A DNA stretch of 64,000 nucleotides from Streptomyces rubellomurinus (GCF_000961885.1 NZ_JZKH01000024.1:1-64000); one strand, 5' to 3'; counted from the stretch's first letter, positions 33,977 to 43,186 are shown. The notes: generated by a model not told the origin, from the letters alone. Translations and numbers: made by a program.

Positions 33977-34274
33977 CCAAGCCTCCCCGCGTGGATGAGA
34001 GACAGAGTGACGCCTCTCACACGGGCTTGTCGAGTACGCCTCCGAATCGTGACCTTGCGGTGAAGGCGCGGAACCGGTGGCCGCGGGCACGGCGTCTGAC
34101 CGGTGAACAGGCCGCGGCGCGGCCGCGCGCGGACGATAAGCGCCGGTCGGGCGGGGTGTGCGCGGCCGGATCGGCCCTCGGTGGCGGAGACTGTACAGGT
34201 ACACGGGGCGGGGCGTCGGCTTCCCGAAATCGGGTTCGCCGGTGCCCCGCCGGGCGTTGAGGAGGCTGGGATAC

Positions 34275-36500
34275 GTGGGCGAGTCCCCCGACAGGGTGCT
34301 GAGGGACGGCGAGCGGGAGCGCGAGGGCGAACGGGACGGCGCCGGCGCGGCGGCCGTCGACACGCCCGCGAAGGCACCGGACCCGAAGGCTTCCGAGGCT
34401 GCCGACCCGAAGCCGTCCGGCGCGAAGGCCGCTGACGCGAAGGCCGCTGGCGCGAAGGCCGCCGACTCCGCGGAGCCTTCCGCCGGAGGGACCGGGGGCG
34501 GCTCGACCGTGCAGCTGCGTGTCCAGGATGCGGACGAGCGGACGGCGATGCTGCGGCTGCCCGTCGACAACCGGACCACCTCGCTCAGGCTGCCGGTGGA
34601 CAACCGGACCACCGCGTTGCGGCTGCCGGCGGAGCTGCTGAAGCCCGCCGATGAGGAGACTTCCGCCGACGACGCGTCCGACGTGTCCGAGGCCTCCGAG
34701 ACGTCCGAGGCGTCCGGGTCGGCGCCCCGGGCCGCGGGGGAGGAGCCGGGGAAGGCCGCGGAGAAGCCGTCCGGTGCCGACCCGCGTCTCGCCATCCGGA
34801 CCAGCGCGCCGGTCGCCGAGCCGGAGGCCGAAGAGGACGCCGAGGATGCGGATGGCGGCGAGCCCGACACCGAGGACGCGCCCGCCGAGCCCGTCGCCCC
34901 CGTCGTGCTGACCAAGACCGGGCAGCCTGGTCAGCGCACCGGCGGTGCCGGGAAGCTGGAGAAGCCGGAGCCGCTGCGTCCGGCCGCCGTCCCCGCGGCG
35001 CTGCCGTCCGCCGCCGGGGCCGTCCCCGCCGGGACGGTTCCCGAGCCGCCGGAGCCCGGGCCGCTGCCGGAGCCGGAACCCGCGCCGAAGCCGCTGCCGA
35101 AGCCGGCCCCCGAGCCCGCGCCGAAGCCCGGCCCGGCCCCCACCCCGCTGCCCGAGCCCGACCCGCGCCCGGTGCCGCCCGTCCCGCCGCTGCCGGCGCC
35201 CGAGCCGCTGCCCTCGCCGGAGAACACCGCCGAGGCGATGGAGGTGCTGGCCACCCTCAACTCCCGTCCGGTGTCGCCGCTGCGCCGCGCGCTCAAGCGG
35301 ATCACCATCTGGACGGTGTTCCTGGCCGTGGTGCTCGGCGCCGTCGTGGTGGCCCAGCTGCTGCGCCCGCTGCCGGACGCCAAGGTGCGGATGACGGCCG
35401 CCGGGAGCTACAGCTTCGCCGGGAACCCGCTGGACCTCGCCTGGCCGGCCAAGGGCCAGTCCGCGGCCGAGGTGGTCGGCGTCGGCAGCCTCGGCAGCTC
35501 GGGCCAGGAGACGCCGGCCTCGATCGCCAGCGTCACCAAGGTGATGAACGCCTACCTGATCCTGCAGAAGTGGCCCCTGAAGAAGGGGGACGCGGGCCAG
35601 AAGTTCACCGTCGACAAGCAGGCCGCGCAGGAGTCCGGCAACAGCGACGAGTCCCGGGTCACCCTGACCGAGGGCCAGGTGCTCACCGAGTACCAGGCGC
35701 TGGAGCTGCTGATGCTGCCCTCGGCCAACAACGTGGCCCGGCTGCTCGCCCGCCAGCACTCCGGCTCCGAGGAGGCGTTCGTCAAGCTGATGAACGAGAC
35801 CGCGGCCAAGCTCGGCATGACCAACACCACCTACGCCGACCCGGCGGGCTTCAACGCGGAGACCAAGTCCACCGCCAAGGACCAGCTGAAGCTGGCCGAG
35901 CAGGTCATGCAGGACGAGATCTTCCGGCAGATCGTCTCCACCCCGGAGACCAACTTCAACAACACGAAGATCCTCAACACCAACAACCTGATCAACCCGA
36001 AGACCGGCGTGATCGGCGTCAAGACCGGCTCCAGCACCCCGGCCGGCGGCTGCCTGATGTGGGCCGCCTACAAGGACATCGGCGGCGTGAAGCGGCTGAT
36101 CCTCGGCGTCACCCTCGGCCAGCAGGCCACCTCCTCCGCCCCGGGCGACGGCATCCTGCCGACCGTGCTGAAGGTCAGCGGCAAGCAGATCCAGGCCGCG
36201 CAGAACGGCCTGAACGGCCAGACCGTGGTGAAGAAGGGCGACGTCGTCGGCACGGTGGACGACGGCCTCGGCGGCAAGGTCCCGGTCGTCGCGACCAAGG
36301 ACCTCGTCGTGGCGGGCTTCCCCGGCATCTCCGGCACCGTCACCCTGGACGCGGGCAAGCTCGGCCACCAGGAGAAGGCCGGCAAGGTGGTCGGCTCGCT
36401 GCGGGTCGGCTCGGGCGACGACAAGGTGGAGGTCCCGGTGGCCCTCCAGGCGGACCTCGACCCGCCGTCCATCCAGTCCCGGCTGCTCCGCACCCTCTAA
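34275..36500 (+). CDS. D-alanyl-D-alanine carboxypeptidase with long cytoplasmic low-complexity domain
   Basis: A 741-residue membrane-anchored PBP5-type enzyme. GTG 34275 follows GAGGAGG at nine bases. Residues 1-340 are a charged, then Pro/Glu-rich domain, with three copies of a LRLPVDNRTT-type repeat (about 88-122) and a PEPxPKPxP run (about 260-315). One transmembrane helix is at about 343-362. The extracytoplasmic catalytic domain has SVTK (Ser419, Lys422), SAN (483-485) and KTG (583-585), all intact. It trims the terminal D-Ala from peptidoglycan stem peptides. The large cytoplasmic head is unlike classical DacA and may link wall trimming to intracellular partners. Confidence 0.95.
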   Translation: MGESPDRVLRDGEREREGERDGAGAAAVDTPAKAPDPKASEAADPKPSGAKAADAKAAGAKAADSAEPSAGGTGGGSTVQLRVQDADERTAMLRLPVDNRTTSLRLPVDNRTTALRLPAELLKPADEETSADDASDVSEASETSEASGSAPRAAGEEPGKAAEKPSGADPRLAIRTSAPVAEPEAEEDAEDADGGEPDTEDAPAEPVAPVVLTKTGQPGQRTGGAGKLEKPEPLRPAAVPAALPSAAGAVPAGTVPEPPEPGPLPEPEPAPKPLPKPAPEPAPKPGPAPTPLPEPDPRPVPPVPPLPAPEPLPSPENTAEAMEVLATLNSRPVSPLRRALKRITIWTVFLAVVLGAVVVAQLLRPLPDAKVRMTAAGSYSFAGNPLDLAWPAKGQSAAEVVGVGSLGSSGQETPASIASVTKVMNAYLILQKWPLKKGDAGQKFTVDKQAAQESGNSDESRVTLTEGQVLTEYQALELLMLPSANNVARLLARQHSGSEEAFVKLMNETAAKLGMTNTTYADPAGFNAETKSTAKDQLKLAEQVMQDEIFRQIVSTPETNFNNTKILNTNNLINPKTGVIGVKTGSSTPAGGCLMWAAYKDIGGVKRLILGVTLGQQATSSAPGDGILPTVLKVSGKQIQAAQNGLNGQTVVKKGDVVGTVDDGLGGKVPVVATKDLVVAGFPGISGTVTLDAGKLGHQEKAGKVVGSLRVGSGDDKVEVPVALQADLDPPSIQSRLLRTL

Positions 36501-36515
36501 GGCCTGAGCGACTGC

Positions 36516-36564
36516 AACGCGACGTGCCGCCGTCCCGGACCACCGGGCGGCGGCACGTCGCGTT
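36516..36564. terminator. Bidirectional hairpin terminator, 17-bp arms
   Basis: Arms at 36516-36532 and 36548-36564 are exact over 17 bases (AACGCGACGTGCCGCCG and its complement), followed by a short T-run on the plus strand. It separates the convergent carboxypeptidase and the unknown gene. Confidence 0.88.
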
Positions 36565-36572
36565 TCAGCCGA

Positions 36573-37460
36573 TCAACGGGCGTGCGGTTGCGGCCCGTTG
36601 TCGAGCGGCGCCTTGTCGAGCGGGACCGCTTCGACCGGCGGCACGGCCGGGCCGCCCTCCGCCTCCGGGTCGCCCTGCTCGATCCGGCCCAGCAGCCGGG
36701 CGACGGCGTCGGTGCGCTCGCGCAGCACCGCGACGCGGGCCGCCCGCTCGGCCTCGACGGGCTGCTCGGCGGGCAGCACCGGGATGCCGCGCTGCCGGGC
36801 CGTCGCGATCAGGCTCTCCGCGGCCGGGCCGACGACGACCAGGGCGGCGGCCGCGAAGGACCCGGCGTCCAGGGTGTGCTGGCGGCCGAGCAGGCCGCCG
36901 CGGTGGACGATCCGGGCCGGCACGGTCAGTTCGTCCAGGCGCTGCTCGACCGAGCCGCGTTCGAGGGCGGCGAGGACGACGGTGGCCAGCGCCTCCCCGG
37001 CCTTGGTGACGGCCCACTTGCGGCCGGGCACCGGCGGGAGGAACTCGCGGATCCGGTCCACGTCCCGTTCCAGCGAGCTGGTCGTCAGCACCTCGAAGGC
37101 GTTGCGGGTGCGGATCTCGACGACCTTGTCCCAGTCGATCTCCTGGCCGTCGAAGCCGACCTTCTCCGGCCCCAGGTGCACCGCGCCGTAGTCGTCGAGG
37201 AGCCCGAGCAGCTTGTGTGCCACCGCCGGTGTGCGGGGGTGGCGGCCGAGCAGCGTGCCCACCGAGAGCTTCCACGGCTCGACGGCGGGGACGGCCGGCG
37301 GGGCGACGGAGGTGAGGGCCGAGAGCGCCCACCGCCCGCCCGCCGCCGAGCGCCCGGCCCGCAGCACCGCGCGCCGTCCGGCGTCACCCAGTTCCGCCGC
37401 CGCTCCCACCAGCCGTCCCAGCCCGCCCGTCAGACCGCCTGTCAGCCCGCCCGTGCTCAA
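36573..37460 (-). CDS. Conserved actinobacterial protein, unknown function
   Basis: A 295-residue protein starting TTG, with GAGAGGGG eight bases before it. Residues 1-65 are Gly/Ala-rich and amphipathic. Residues 80-150 form a beta-rich segment (VGFDGQEIDWDKVVEIRTRN, then AFEVLTT) resembling a bacterial pleckstrin-like strand pattern. Two helical regions and a disordered Pro-rich tail follow. No catalytic motif is recognised. It is not clearly a GOLPH3 homologue despite lying near one. A heptamer tandem repeat lies in its upstream region. Confidence 0.75.
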   Translation of the reverse strand: MSTGGLTGGLTGGLGRLVGAAAELGDAGRRAVLRAGRSAAGGRWALSALTSVAPPAVPAVEPWKLSVGTLLGRHPRTPAVAHKLLGLLDDYGAVHLGPEKVGFDGQEIDWDKVVEIRTRNAFEVLTTSSLERDVDRIREFLPPVPGRKWAVTKAGEALATVVLAALERGSVEQRLDELTVPARIVHRGGLLGRQHTLDAGSFAAAALVVVGPAAESLIATARQRGIPVLPAEQPVEAERAARVAVLRERTDAVARLLGRIEQGDPEAEGGPAVPPVEAVPLDKAPLDNGPQPHAR

Positions 37461-37480
37461 CCGCCCGCCCCTCTCGCCGT

Positions 37481-37529
37481 GTCCGCTGTTCGCTGTTCGC
37501 TGTTCGCTGTCCGCTGTTCGCTGTCCGCT
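37481..37529. repeat. Seven-copy heptanucleotide tandem repeat
   Basis: Seven head-to-tail copies of GTYCGCT (GTCCGCT or GTTCGCT) span 49 bases between the TetR gene end and the TTG start of the unknown gene, directly in that gene's leader or promoter. Confidence 0.9.
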
Positions 37530-37565
37530 GTGCGCAGGCCCGCCATGCTACGGACCCGGCCCGGG

Positions 37566-38273
37566 TCAGCGGTCGGGGGCCAGCAGGTCGACGAGCTGGC
37601 CCAGGTTCTCCTCGAACAGCGGCTCCGGGTCGGCCATGGCGAAGTCGAGGTGACCGAACACCTCCAGGGCGATGAGCCCGTAGAGGCGGGTCCAGGCCTG
37701 GACGAAGCGGTGCAGGACGGGCAGCGGCAGGTCCTCGGTGAGGTGTTCGCGCAGGTCGTCGAACTGGGACCACCAGGCGGGGACGGTCCCCGTGGCGGGC
37801 TCGGCCGGGATCGCGCCCTCGCGCCACAGTTGCTCCAGCAGTCCCACGAAGACCTGCCCGAACCGCCAGCCCGCGTCGTGCGCCGGGTCCTCGGGGGCGG
37901 TCCCCGCGTCGGGGACGGGCTTGCCGAAGAGCAGGGTGAACTCGCTGCGGTGGCCGAGCGCCCAGTGGCGCAGGGCGCGGGCGGCGGCGGTGAACCGGTC
38001 GGCGGTGGGCGCGTCGGGGCGGGCGTCGCGGGCGGCTTCGAGCCCGGCGGCGAGGTCGCGGTAGAGGTCGGTGACGACGGCCTGGACCAGGGCACGGTGG
38101 TCGGGGAAGTACCGGCAGACGCCGGGCGCGGTCATGCCGACCTCGCGGGCGGTGGCGCGCAGGGTCAGCGCGGTCGGTCCGTCCTCGGCCAGCAGGTGCC
38201 GGGCGGCCCGCAGGATCTCCGCCGCGGTCTGCTCGCGCCGCAGCTCGCGGCGGCTGGGCGGCTGGTCGGGCAT
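37566..38273 (-). CDS. TetR family regulator
   Basis: A 235-residue TetR protein. The start is ATG 38273 after GGGGAGA; the frame is open 12 codons further. The helix-turn-helix is at residues about 25-68: AAEILRAARHLLAEDGPTAL, then REVGMTAPGVCRYFPDHRAL. A TetR_C_13-like C-terminal helical domain of about 165 residues follows, with FTLLFGKPVPD and a Trp-rich pocket. It is divergent from the darcynin-like gene, and direct repeats with ACACCGTYAGCA lie between them. Confidence 0.92.
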   Translation of the reverse strand: MPDQPPSRRELRREQTAAEILRAARHLLAEDGPTALTLRATAREVGMTAPGVCRYFPDHRALVQAVVTDLYRDLAAGLEAARDARPDAPTADRFTAAARALRHWALGHRSEFTLLFGKPVPDAGTAPEDPAHDAGWRFGQVFVGLLEQLWREGAIPAEPATGTVPAWWSQFDDLREHLTEDLPLPVLHRFVQAWTRLYGLIALEVFGHLDFAMADPEPLFEENLGQLVDLLAPDR

Positions 38274-38296
38274 CCCGTCTCCCCTTGACTTTGTTA

Positions 38297-38327
38297 ACAC
38301 CGTCAGCATTAGCTTACACCGTTAGCA
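38297..38327. promoter_or_regulatory. Two ACACCGTYAGCA direct repeats, TetR site
   Basis: ACACCGTCAGCA at 38297-38308 and ACACCGTTAGCA at 38316-38327, 19 bases apart (about two helical turns), in the TetR/darcynin divergent region. The same face of DNA would be contacted by two dimers. Confidence 0.6.
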
Positions 38328-38392
38328 CTTCTGGGCCGGCGCGGGACCCTCCCGCGCCTCCTCGGCCTGCCCGCACACGAAGGGACCCGCGG

Positions 38393-38722
38393 ATGTACAT
38401 GGTCATGCTCGGCTACTCGATCTCGCCGCAGTGGCTCGCCCTGCCCCGCACCGAGCGGCAGCGGCTCAAGGCCGCCCACCTCGCGCCGCTGATCGAGAAG
38501 TACGCGGACCGGGTGCGCGCCCGCTTCTTCGACGCCGAGGCCTTCTACACCCGGTTCAGCGACTTCGCGCTGTTCGAGACCGACGACCTGACGGCCTACT
38601 ACCACCTGGTCGAGGAACTGCGCGACACCCCGCTGGTCGGCCAGGGCTACCTGACCTTCAAGGACGTCGTGCTCGGCATCGAGGACGGCCACGAGCACTT
38701 CGAACGCACCCTCGCCGCCTGA
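38393..38722 (+). CDS. Darcynin-like protein
   Basis: A 109-residue protein whose sequence (MYMVMLGYSISPQWLALPR, then FFDAEAFYTRFSDFALFET and DDLTAYYHLVEELRDT) matches the darcynin family, small ferredoxin-like alpha/beta proteins of unknown biochemical role. Paired with a TetR regulator, it is probably induced by a small molecule. The ATG is preceded by an AAGGGA ribosome-binding site. Confidence 0.82.
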   Translation: MYMVMLGYSISPQWLALPRTERQRLKAAHLAPLIEKYADRVRARFFDAEAFYTRFSDFALFETDDLTAYYHLVEELRDTPLVGQGYLTFKDVVLGIEDGHEHFERTLAA

Positions 38723-38837
38723 GCCCGCCCGATGCGCGGCCCGCCCGATGCCCGGCCTGCCCGGGCCCGGCGGATCGCCGCCCGCCCGGGTGGGTAGGGT
38801 CTCCCCAGCGCGAGGTGACGGAGGATCGGGGGCGGAC

Positions 38838-39200
38838 GTGGGCGAGCAGCGGCGGGACCACGGCGCGCTGGAGGCCGAGGTGATGGCCGTCCTGTGGGCC
38901 GAGGGCCGGCCGATGACGGCCGGGCAGGTCCACGAGGCGCTGGGCGCCGCGGACCTGCACCCCAAGACGGTGCTCACGGTGCTCGGCCGGCTGCACACCA
39001 AGGGCCTGCTCGGCCGGGAGCGGACCGGCCGGGCGCACGCCTACGCGCCGAACCGGGGCCCGGCCGACGAGGTCGCCTCGCAGATGAACCAGGCGCTCGT
39101 CCGCGGCGCCGACCGCCTGGCGGTCCTGCAGCACTTCGTCGCCGGGCTCGACCCGGCGGACGAGCAGGCCCTGCGCGACCTGCTCGACACCCGGGACTGA
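38838..39200 (+). CDS. BlaI/MecI family repressor
   Basis: A 120-residue winged-helix protein starting with GTG after GGAGG. HGALEAEVMAVLWAEGRPMTAGQVHEAL, then HPKTVLTVLGRLHTKGLL and the wing GRAHAYAP are the BlaI pattern; the C-terminal helix dimerises. BlaI repressors are cut by a membrane M56 protease of the BlaR1 type, and that gene lies 23 bases downstream. The regulated target, beta-lactamase or otherwise, is not obvious here. Confidence 0.93.
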   Translation: MGEQRRDHGALEAEVMAVLWAEGRPMTAGQVHEALGAADLHPKTVLTVLGRLHTKGLLGRERTGRAHAYAPNRGPADEVASQMNQALVRGADRLAVLQHFVAGLDPADEQALRDLLDTRD

Positions 39201-39223
39201 CCGAGCCGAGCGAGGAACCGACC

Positions 39224-40126
39224 GTGTACTTCACCGTCTACCTGGTGATCCTCGCCCCGGTCGCGCTGGCCGCGCTCGGGCCGGCGGTGTCGCGCCACCT
39301 CGCGCCCGCCGCCGCCGTGCGGGTGCTCACCGCCCTGCTGGCCGCCGCCGCCGCGGCCACCTGCTGGGGGCTGTTCGCGCTCGCCGCCGCCGGTCTGGCC
39401 AACCTCCCGCGGCCGCACGGGCGGTGGGGCGGCGACGGGCGGGCGCTGGCGGTGGCCGACCCGGTGCCGTGGGGGCTCGGCGTGCTGGCCGCGGCCCTCC
39501 TTGCCGTGGTCGCGGTGCGCCTGCTGACCGGGTGGCGGCGGCACGCGGCCCGGCGGCGGGCGCTCGGCGCGGTGCGCTCGGCCCCGGCCGCCGGGGACCT
39601 GCTGGTGCTGCCCGACGACCGGGCCGACGCCTACGCGCTGCCCGGCCGGCCGGGCCGGGTCGTGGTGACGGCCGGGCTGCTGCGCGCCCTCTCGGCGGAG
39701 GAGCGCGCCGTGCTGCTCGCCCACGAGCGCGCCCACCTGGCCTGCCGTCACGACCGCTACGCGGCGCTCGCGCAGGCCGCGGTGCTGGTCAATCCGCTGT
39801 TCGGGAGGCTGCGCGACGAGGTCGGGTACGGCGTCGAGCGCTGGGCCGACGAGCTCGCCGCGGAGGCGGTCGGCTCCCGCCGCCTCGCCGTCCGCTCGCT
39901 CGCCCGGGCGGCGCTGGCTGGCGCCTGCCGACCGGCCGGGCCGCCCGTCCTGGCCTATCTGCGGCACCGGATCGCGGACCGCGCGGCCGCGCTGCAGGGG
40001 GAGCGGCCGGTGAACCGCTGGCACCGGGTCTGGCCGGCCGCCGGCGCGCTGCTCGTGGTCGGCGCGGCTTCGGCGGACCTCGGTGTGGCCTTCGCGCGCT
40101 GCCTCGGCGCCGTCCTTTCCTCCTAG
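39224..40126 (+). CDS. M56 family membrane metallopeptidase, BlaR1-like without sensor domain
   Basis: A 300-residue membrane protein with three or four hydrophobic helices and a cytoplasmic zinc-protease site HERAH at residues 167-171, followed by the YGVERWADELAAEAVG helix with the third ligand. It lacks the C-terminal penicillin-sensing domain of BlaR1, as is usual for the many actinobacterial BlaI/M56 pairs. It likely cleaves the upstream BlaI repressor on an unknown membrane signal. Confidence 0.9.
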   Translation: MYFTVYLVILAPVALAALGPAVSRHLAPAAAVRVLTALLAAAAAATCWGLFALAAAGLANLPRPHGRWGGDGRALAVADPVPWGLGVLAAALLAVVAVRLLTGWRRHAARRRALGAVRSAPAAGDLLVLPDDRADAYALPGRPGRVVVTAGLLRALSAEERAVLLAHERAHLACRHDRYAALAQAAVLVNPLFGRLRDEVGYGVERWADELAAEAVGSRRLAVRSLARAALAGACRPAGPPVLAYLRHRIADRAAALQGERPVNRWHRVWPAAGALLVVGAASADLGVAFARCLGAVLSS

Positions 40127-40444
40127 GACGTCCCGGTCCGGGTGCCTTCGTCCCCGGCGCCGCCACCGGCGGTTTGGTCGCACATCTTGTGCGATGTCAT
40201 GTCCGGGGCCACACTTCCGAGTTGCGGACCACGCGCGTGCGTCCGCGTGCGCCCGAGCCGCACGCGCCGACCCGGGCGGGGAGGCCGTTCCGTTCTGCGT
40301 TAACTGTCTTAACTGACGTGGTTTTAACCATTCGTGACGTTTGACCCCCTTCCGTCGCCCGCCCCCGACCGGCGAAGCTTCGGACGGATTTCCGCCGGGA
40401 ACCGCGCGACCGCGCGACCCCGCCCATGGGGAGGACCCACCATC
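40127..40444. promoter_or_regulatory. 318-bp upstream region of the secreted BNR protein
   Basis: A long non-coding leader with an exact inverted repeat (TCGCACA-TCT-TGTGCGA at 40178-40194) and a 9-bp-spaced direct repeat of TTAACTG (40300-40306 and 40309-40315) followed by GGTTTTAACC. These AT-richer bases stand out from the surrounding 75% GC and look like a regulated promoter. Confidence 0.55.
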
Positions 40445-43165
40445 GTGCCCAACAGGCAACGTCGACGGCTGCTGCTGCCCGCCGTCACCCTGACCGTGCT
40501 CGGACTGACCACCACCCAGGCCCTCGCCGCGCCTGCCGGGACGCCCAAGCCGGGCTCGCGCCAGGCCCAGCACCTCGCCGAGGTCGGGCAGCAGCACGCC
40601 CGCAAGGTCCAGGGCTCCGGCACCACCGCCGCTCCGCACGCCGCCTTCACCGCCCAGGCCGAGACCGCGGGCGACGGCGGCTCCGACGAGGCGGAGAACT
40701 CCGCCGAGGGCGTCGCGCAGTACACCGAGGCCCGCACCGCGCCCGGCGTCGTCGCCCCCGGCGCGTACGGCGCCGCCTGGTCGGCCCTGCAGTCCATGCC
40801 GCACACCGAGGGCGACTGGAAGCACGTCACCAAGCAGCCCTACAACGGGGACGACCCGCGCTACCGCGACGTCAACTCCAACTCCAGCGGCGGCGCCGGC
40901 TTCGTCACCGGCCGGATCACCGGCATCGCGGCCGACAGCGACGGCTACGTCTACGCGGGCGGCGCCAACGGCGGCGTGTTCCGCTCCCGCACCGGCGGCG
41001 GCAACTGGGAGCCGATCGCGGACAAGCTGCCCACGCTGTCCACCGGCACCCTGGGCCTCGACGGCGCCGGCCGCCTCTGGTACGCCACCGGCGAGTCCAA
41101 CACCGGCGCCACCTCGTACGTCGGCACCGGCGTGTACGTGCTCGCCGACCCGAAGCACGGCACCTTCAAGCCCGGCGACCGCATCGGCGGCAACGAGCTG
41201 GAGTCCACGATCATCCACGCGCTGCGCTTCGGCGGCGGCAAGGTGTGGGCGGCCACCAGCCGCGGCGTCTGGAGCCACTCCGCCACCGACCTGACCGGCC
41301 CGTGGGTGCTGGAGTTCGCGCCCAACCCGGACTACCTGCCGGGCGGTTCGAAGGCCTCGGACCCGAGCGCGCCGTACAAGAACATTGCCAACGACATCGC
41401 GATCGACCCCAAGGACCCGTCCAAGGTCGTCCTGGCGGTCGGCTGGCGCGGCGGCGACACCTACAACGGCTTCTACAGCAAGGCCGCGGACGGCAGTTGG
41501 CAGCGGGTGGCCTCGCTCGGCGACCTGCCGACCGACGCCGCGAACGTTGGCAACGTCACCTTCGCCCGCTCGGCGGACGGCTCGCGCTACTACGCGATCG
41601 ACCAGTCGCCGGACGTCATGGCGCACGACCCGGACACCGGCCTCAAGGGCGTCTACGTCTCCAAGTCCGGTTCCCCGTTCGGCCCGTGGACCCGGATCGC
41701 GGACAAGGACAAGCTGAAGAACTCCGGCTCCGCGCTCCAGGACCCGGGCTACCAGCCCGGCATCCAGGCCTGGTACAACCAGTCCCTGCAGGTCGACCCG
41801 GCCAACCCGGACCACGTCTACATGGGCCTGGAGGAGGTCTTCGAGACCACCGACGGCGGCGCCGACTGGTCGACCGTCGGCCCGTACTGGAACAACGGCT
41901 TCCCCTGCTGGAGCATCGACCCGACCAAGCAGACCGGCGACTGCTCGCCGACCACCCACTCCGACCAGCACGCCGTCGCCTTCGGCAGCTACCAGGGCAA
42001 GTCGAACGTCTACGTCGGCAACGACGGCGGCATCTACACCCGCCCGACCAACGGCCGGCTCGACCAGTGGGGCCACGGCAAGGACTGGAAGTCCCTCGCG
42101 GACGGCACCATCGACACCCTGCAGTACTACTCGGTCGGCGTCGGCAAGGACCCGGCGGACCGCTCCGGCAAGGGCGTCATCGTCAGCGGCGGCCTGCAGG
42201 ACAACGGCGAGTCGATCCTGCGCGCCCACGACAAGGTGATGGGATCGAACTTCGGCGGCGACGGCGCCGACACCCTGGTCGACCCGGCCAACGGCTGCAA
42301 CATCGCCGAGGAGTACGTCTACCTCGACATGTGGGTCACCCAGAACTGCGCCGTCAACGACGGCAGCTGGACGAAGGACCCGAGCAAGGCCACCTCCTTC
42401 GAGGTCGCGCCGCCCGACAAGGACACCAGCTCGGCCCGCTTCATCGCGCCGATCACCGCCGACCCGAAGGACGGCAACACCTGGGTCGCCGGCGGCCGGC
42501 ACGTCTGGGTGCAGCACAAGGGCTATGCGATCCGCAGCGGCAGCGAGTGGACCTCCGCGTACGACCTCGGCGCGGGCCACGTCGCCACCGCCGTCGCCAC
42601 CGTCAACGGCACCGTGTACGCGGGCTGGTGCGGCCCCTGCAACAACCAGGGCTTCAGCCGCGGCATCGCGGTCGGCAAGACCGACGGCACCGGGTGGCAC
42701 CAGCTGAACCTGCCCGTCGACGGCACCCTGCCCAACCGCTACATCTCCTCCTTCGCCGTCGACGAGAAGGACGCCCAGCACGTCTTCGTCGCCTTCAACG
42801 GCTTCTCGCGGACCTGGACCGAGGGCCCCGGCGCCGGCATCGGCCACCTCTTCGAGACCCACGACGGCGGCGCGACCTGGACCGACGTCTCGGCCAACCT
42901 GCCCGACGTCCCCGCCACCTCGGTCAAGCTCCTGCCGAACGGCGGCCTCGCCCTCGGCAGCGACCTCGCCGCGTTCTACCGCGCCCCGGGCGAGAGCCGG
43001 TTCTCGGTCCTCGGCAAGGGCCTGCCCACCACCTCGGTGCAGCAGCTGAAGCTCGGCCCGGACGGCAAGCTCTACGCCGCCACCTTCGGGCGCGGCATCT
43101 GGGCGATCAACCCGCGCGCGCTCTCCGGTGACGACGACAGCCAGGGCGACGACAACCAGGGCTGA
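40445..43165 (+). CDS. Secreted BNR/sialidase-fold beta-propeller protein
   Basis: A 906-residue exported protein. The GTG at 40445 follows GGGGAGG; the signal peptide is RRRLLLPAVTLTVLGLTT followed by an ALAA cleavage. About 780 residues form a repeated propeller: GRITGIAADSDGYVYAGGANGG, VFRSRTGGGNW, then later Asp-box-like motifs ETTDGGADWSTV and ETHDGGATWTDV. Such folds are found in sialidases, VPS10-like sorting proteins and xyloglucanases. Complete sialidase active-site arginines could not be placed, so enzyme activity is uncertain. It is followed by a strong terminator. Confidence 0.88.
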   Translation: MPNRQRRRLLLPAVTLTVLGLTTTQALAAPAGTPKPGSRQAQHLAEVGQQHARKVQGSGTTAAPHAAFTAQAETAGDGGSDEAENSAEGVAQYTEARTAPGVVAPGAYGAAWSALQSMPHTEGDWKHVTKQPYNGDDPRYRDVNSNSSGGAGFVTGRITGIAADSDGYVYAGGANGGVFRSRTGGGNWEPIADKLPTLSTGTLGLDGAGRLWYATGESNTGATSYVGTGVYVLADPKHGTFKPGDRIGGNELESTIIHALRFGGGKVWAATSRGVWSHSATDLTGPWVLEFAPNPDYLPGGSKASDPSAPYKNIANDIAIDPKDPSKVVLAVGWRGGDTYNGFYSKAADGSWQRVASLGDLPTDAANVGNVTFARSADGSRYYAIDQSPDVMAHDPDTGLKGVYVSKSGSPFGPWTRIADKDKLKNSGSALQDPGYQPGIQAWYNQSLQVDPANPDHVYMGLEEVFETTDGGADWSTVGPYWNNGFPCWSIDPTKQTGDCSPTTHSDQHAVAFGSYQGKSNVYVGNDGGIYTRPTNGRLDQWGHGKDWKSLADGTIDTLQYYSVGVGKDPADRSGKGVIVSGGLQDNGESILRAHDKVMGSNFGGDGADTLVDPANGCNIAEEYVYLDMWVTQNCAVNDGSWTKDPSKATSFEVAPPDKDTSSARFIAPITADPKDGNTWVAGGRHVWVQHKGYAIRSGSEWTSAYDLGAGHVATAVATVNGTVYAGWCGPCNNQGFSRGIAVGKTDGTGWHQLNLPVDGTLPNRYISSFAVDEKDAQHVFVAFNGFSRTWTEGPGAGIGHLFETHDGGATWTDVSANLPDVPATSVKLLPNGGLALGSDLAAFYRAPGESRFSVLGKGLPTTSVQQLKLGPDGKLYAATFGRGIWAINPRALSGDDDSQGDDNQG

Positions 43166-43186
43166 CCGTTCCCACCCGCGACGACA

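Noticed and set aside
33236..34915. Extension of the GOLPH3-like gene across the carboxypeptidase start
   Set aside because: The added 313 residues are low-complexity shadow of the opposite gene; the ATG at 33976 fits the family start.
37481..37529. Tandem heptamers as a CRISPR array
   Set aside because: The units are seven bases with no spacers and no cas gene is near.
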